Source: Methanolinea sp. UBA473 (GTDB taxonomy: Archaea > Halobacteriota > Methanomicrobia > Methanomicrobiales > Methanospirillaceae). Taken from it: a DNA stretch of 24,620 nt. The notes beneath the pieces are model-generated. The model was given only the letters and a program-made list of their open reading frames with translations. It did not search any database and was not told the origin of the DNA. The translations under genes and the position numbers were made by a program. This document shows, one piece after another, positions 21,305 through 24,620 of this stretch. Numbering within the stretch: the stretch's first letter is position 1; the number at the start of each line of letters is the position of its first letter. Location of the stretch: positions 333 to 24,952 of the forward strand of contig DAEV01000125.1 of assembly GCA_002509495.1 (NCBI GenBank). The letters are read 5' to 3'.

Positions 21305-24300
21305 ATGCCCGCAACACAACGGCAAGGCGAGGCAATCACCCTGCATGACCGGAGCATGGTTGTAACGGCAGGGGCAGGTACGGGTAAGACCTACGTTCTT
21401 GTACAGAAATACCTCGACCTTCTGAAAAACCGCGGTGTAGGCGTACCGCAAATCCTTGCCCTTACCTTTACAGACAAGGCTGCGGCCGAGATGAAGGAGC
21501 GGATCCGGAGTGAAATTCTCCGTCAGGCTGGGCTGCAGTGGGAGAGAGCAGCAGAGGACTTCATGATCGCGCCAGTCCAGACCTTCCATTCGTTCTGTGC
21601 ACAGGTGCTCCGGGAGTTCCCGATCGAGGCGGGGCTTGAACCCGGATTTTCAGTGCTGGATGAACAGCAGGTCTCCCGCATCCATAGCCAGGCATTTGAG
21701 GATTTGATTCATACCCGCCAGGAAGAACATGTGGACGAGGCACTGGTTCGCATACTCTCCATCACCGACCAGTACACCCTGCGAACAATACTCTCGGAGA
21801 TGTATGGAAAACGGGAACGATATGCCCTGTTCTTTGCTGCACTCAAAAAAGATGAGCAAAGCGTGCTCGATGTGTGGAAGAGAGAGGTTGATGCATTCCG
21901 CGACGAGGAGATTGCATCCCTTCGGAAGGATCCCTCGTTCTCATCCTGTATCTGCTCACTCCTCGGCCTGGCAGCGGCGTATGAAGGCGCGGATGACAAA
22001 GCGGTTATTTTCCTTCAAGAAATTCGGCCATTGTTGACTGTGCTTGAAGTACCCGCAAATCCTGACGAATTCTGCCGGTCTGCGCTCGACCTCGCTAAAA
22101 AGAGACCCGGTAATGTCGGTAGTAAAAAAGTCTGGAAACCGGAAGATCTCGATGCCTTCAAACGATCCCGGAAAAATCTTACCGGAATTTTGGAACGGAA
22201 GCATTCCCTTTTCCTGATGACGGTGGATACCTCCGATCCGGTTATCACTGGATCCCTACAGTTCCTGAAAGCACTTGCTCTTGTCTTCTCCCGATACGTT
22301 GAGATGGTCGGAAGCGGAAAAGCGGCACTTGGGGGCCTCGACTTCTCCGACCTTATCCTCCATGCACGGAAATTATTCCTTGAACAGGGCGAGCTCGTTG
22401 CAACGCACTTCATGCCCCGGTTCCGATACATCCTCATCGACGAGTTCCAGGATACGGACCTGACGCAGTTTGACATTATCCTCGCCATTATCGGGACACC
22501 CTCCCCGACCACAGACTGCCTCTTTATCGTCGGTGATCCCAAGCAGTCGATCTATCTCTTCCGCGACGCGGATGTAACCAGGTTCAAGGAGGCGCAGGGA
22601 ATCATCTCTTCTGCCTGCAAGGGAAGGGTGGTGAACCTCGACACCAGTTTCCGGAGCACGAAGGAAGTGATCGGCTTATCGAATCTCCTTTTCTCCAGGC
22701 TGCTTGCTTCTGCTGAAAAGCCATGGGAATTCGGGTACGAGCCGGTCCGGATCTCCGAAAGCCGTTCTGATCATACCGGTTCGGTTGAACTGCTTCTCCC
22801 GCCCCGGGGAGATGATGCTGCAGGTACTAAACGGAATGAAGCCGGGATGGTTGCAAGGCGAATCCACAGCATTGTCAATGCAAATCCGCTGCAGGTGTAC
22901 GAAGAACAACCGGACCATACATTTATCCAGCGCCCTGCCCGTTTCGGGGATATCGCGATCCTGCTGGAACAACGGACCAATCTTTCGTATTATCTCTCCG
23001 CGCTTGGGGAGTATGGGATCCCCTTCTATGTCCACGGCGGGACCGGGTTCTATCACCGGCAGGAAGTATACGACCTCTACAGCATCCTCTCGTTCCTTGA
23101 ACACTGTCATGACGATGTGAGTCTTACCGGTGTCTTGCGGTCCCCATATTTCGGCCTTACGGATACGGAACTTTTCTGCATTGCGCAGGAAAACGGGAGA
23201 ACACTCTGGGATAAACTCGGAAAGTATGTCGAACGAACCGGTCCCGGATCGGCAACCAGTGCCCACGATCTTCTCGCTTCCTGGCAGCAGTATGCCGGGC
23301 GCTCAGGGCTGGTTGCACTCCTCCGACGGATTCTTGCCGAGTCCTGGGTCTACACAGTGTATGCTGCATTGCCGGCCGGGGAACAGATCCTTGCCAATAT
23401 TGAGAAGCTGATTCGCATGGCAAGGAACCGTGAGGAGGTCGGGCCGTACTCGCTCGCCGACTTCACGACCGATCTTCGGATGGCCATGGATGAGGATGAA
23501 CGAGAAGGTGAGGCGCCACTCGACGCCCTTGCGGAGAATGCTGTCAACATCATGACTGTGCATGCTGCGAAAGGGCTGGAGTTCCCCATCGTCTTCGTAC
23601 CGGACATGGGTATGACCTTCCCGCATCGTTATCCCCCCATCATGATCGGTGACAATCCGTTGATGGTTGGTGTCAAAGTCCCCAATCCGGATGAAGATTA
23701 TGAGATGACCGAGAGTGCGGTCCTCCTCACCCTCCGGGAACAGCAGCGCCAGAAGGAACGGGCCGAGAAGAAACGACTCCTATACGTCGCCCTGACACGA
23801 GCCCGGGACCATCTCTTTATGAGCGGAACTGCACCGGATGAGGCCGGACTCTCATACGATCTCGCCAGGTCAAGGATCGAGTGGATATTCACAGCACTTG
23901 GAATAACCGGAGATGCGACTTCTGCCGGGGTATTGCCACTTGATCTACCTGATGGGACCGATTCAATCACGCTTACAATTATCTCGGATCCGGAAGCGAT
24001 CCCTGCCGAGACTGGGCGAATCGAGCCTTCTTTGATAGTGATACCGGAGGAATGTGCGGAGAAGACCGGATTATGGACTGCTCCGAAGTATTCTTTAGGG
24101 ACGGAGCGGGTGAAATTGGTATCCGTTTCGGAACTGGAGAAGGCGGAGCAAAAGCTGGCGATCCGAACTCCGGGGACATCGAAATACTTGCCGGGAGTTG
24201 ACGGCACTATTAAAGGAACAATTATTCATGAGGTGTTGCGAGGCCGAGATGCCGCGACGGTCCTGAAGGAATACGGAGAGTATTCAGAAGAGCATGTCCG

Positions 24301-24620
24301 GCAGTGCGAGGAGATTGTTAGCCGGTTTCGCTCTTCGGATTTGATGAAGCGGGTGAAGCGGGATTTTTGTGAGCTGCCATTTGTAGTTACCATCGATGGA
24401 AAGAGGGTGACGGGAAAGATTGACCGGTTATGTGAGATGGATGATGGGTCGTGGGTGGTGATTGATTATAAGTCTGAGCCGGTTATTCCTGATGACTATG
24501 CATTGAAGGTGAAGGAGTACGAAATCGCAATGTCAGTGTATGTAAAAGCAACTGAACAGTTAGTGAGAGAGAAGTATGTGACAAGGGAGTTGTACTTCCT
24601 ATTCCGGACCCCTCTTCTAA
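21305..24620 (+). CDS. addA: AddA-like UvrD-family helicase-nuclease, 3' end beyond the window
   Basis: The frame is open from ATG 21305 to the window edge (1105 codons, no stop), so it is partial. It is a superfamily 1A helicase. Visible motifs are the Q motif region (QRQGEAI), Walker A AGAGTGKT (22-29), motif Ia LTFTDKAAAEMKER, TFHSFC, Walker B LIDEFQDTD (D379, E380), motif III GDPKQSIYLFRDAD, FRST, MTVHAAKGLEFPIVFV and YVALTRARDHL. A C-terminal PD-(D/E)XK nuclease follows, with GTIIHEVL, GKIDRL and IDYKSE (D1054, K1056). Helicase plus nuclease in this order is the AddA layout, usually 1100-1250 residues, so little is missing. The gene follows addB by one base, with GGGGAGGAG upstream inside the addB end. 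Working with AddB it should unwind and degrade broken ends to feed strand exchange; the archaeal partner recombinase would be RadA (inference). Confidence 0.92.
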   Translation, partial: MPATQRQGEAITLHDRSMVVTAGAGTGKTYVLVQKYLDLLKNRGVGVPQILALTFTDKAAAEMKERIRSEILRQAGLQWERAAEDFMIAPVQTFHSFCAQVLREFPIEAGLEPGFSVLDEQQVSRIHSQAFEDLIHTRQEEHVDEALVRILSITDQYTLRTILSEMYGKRERYALFFAALKKDEQSVLDVWKREVDAFRDEEIASLRKDPSFSSCICSLLGLAAAYEGADDKAVIFLQEIRPLLTVLEVPANPDEFCRSALDLAKKRPGNVGSKKVWKPEDLDAFKRSRKNLTGILERKHSLFLMTVDTSDPVITGSLQFLKALALVFSRYVEMVGSGKAALGGLDFSDLILHARKLFLEQGELVATHFMPRFRYILIDEFQDTDLTQFDIILAIIGTPSPTTDCLFIVGDPKQSIYLFRDADVTRFKEAQGIISSACKGRVVNLDTSFRSTKEVIGLSNLLFSRLLASAEKPWEFGYEPVRISESRSDHTGSVELLLPPRGDDAAGTKRNEAGMVARRIHSIVNANPLQVYEEQPDHTFIQRPARFGDIAILLEQRTNLSYYLSALGEYGIPFYVHGGTGFYHRQEVYDLYSILSFLEHCHDDVSLTGVLRSPYFGLTDTELFCIAQENGRTLWDKLGKYVERTGPGSATSAHDLLASWQQYAGRSGLVALLRRILAESWVYTVYAALPAGEQILANIEKLIRMARNREEVGPYSLADFTTDLRMAMDEDEREGEAPLDALAENAVNIMTVHAAKGLEFPIVFVPDMGMTFPHRYPPIMIGDNPLMVGVKVPNPDEDYEMTESAVLLTLREQQRQKERAEKKRLLYVALTRARDHLFMSGTAPDEAGLSYDLARSRIEWIFTALGITGDATSAGVLPLDLPDGTDSITLTIISDPEAIPAETGRIEPSLIVIPEECAEKTGLWTAPKYSLGTERVKLVSVSELEKAEQKLAIRTPGTSKYLPGVDGTIKGTIIHEVLRGRDAATVLKEYGEYSEEHVRQCEEIVSRFRSSDLMKRVKRDFCELPFVVTIDGKRVTGKIDRLCEMDDGSWVVIDYKSEPVIPDDYALKVKEYEIAMSVYVKATEQLVREKYVTRELYFLFRTPLL

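Noticed and set aside
1..24620. CRISPR array or insertion sequence
   Set aside because: No regularly spaced direct repeats, transposase motifs or terminal inverted repeats were seen.

Overview
This window is chromosomal DNA from a methanogenic archaeon, most likely a member of the Methanomicrobiales. The evidence is the tRNA-Thr end with U73 and no encoded CCA, A/T-rich TATA boxes about 25-30 bases upstream of many start codons (several apparently leaderless), oligo-T terminators, and families frequent in that order: DUF1622, the Beta_propel secreted protein, small Cys-rich proteins, a cupin and a cupredoxin lipoprotein. The genus cannot be fixed from the sequence alone.

Positions 1-13000 are GC-rich and hold ordinary, mostly single-gene or two-gene units. 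In order these are: a tRNA-Thr fragment; a 28-residue membrane microprotein; a TMEM175-type channel facing a DUF1622 membrane protein; a ROK sugar kinase; a secreted helical protein; a decayed glutamine amidotransferase; an N-formylglutamate amidohydrolase behind a GNAT acetyltransferase; a large anchored beta-propeller protein; a SAM methyltransferase; a zinc-ribbon protein and a cupin; a membrane protein with a winged-helix regulator, divergent from another membrane protein; a cupredoxin lipoprotein; and two small proteins of unknown role.

Positions 13000-24620 hold a bacterial-type double-strand-break processing module, all on the plus strand: sbcD, sbcC, an AddB-like Fe-S nuclease with a degenerate Walker A, and an AddA-like helicase-nuclease that runs off the window. 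sbcD and sbcC are much more A/T-rich than the rest, and base composition climbs back toward the host level through addB and addA. In Bacillus subtilis the same four genes are neighbours (addB-addA-sbcD-sbcC), so the set looks like a module acquired from bacteria. AddAB would unwind and resect DNA ends, while SbcCD would cut hairpins and blocked ends.

Other points worth a second look are: the FGase gene with no standard start codon before its conserved N-terminal motif, in frame with the preceding gene across one TAG; the amidotransferase remnant that keeps its promoter; inverted repeats in several promoters; and a strong promoter followed by a terminator-like hairpin upstream of the cupredoxin gene. 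No CRISPR array, insertion sequence or integrase was seen.
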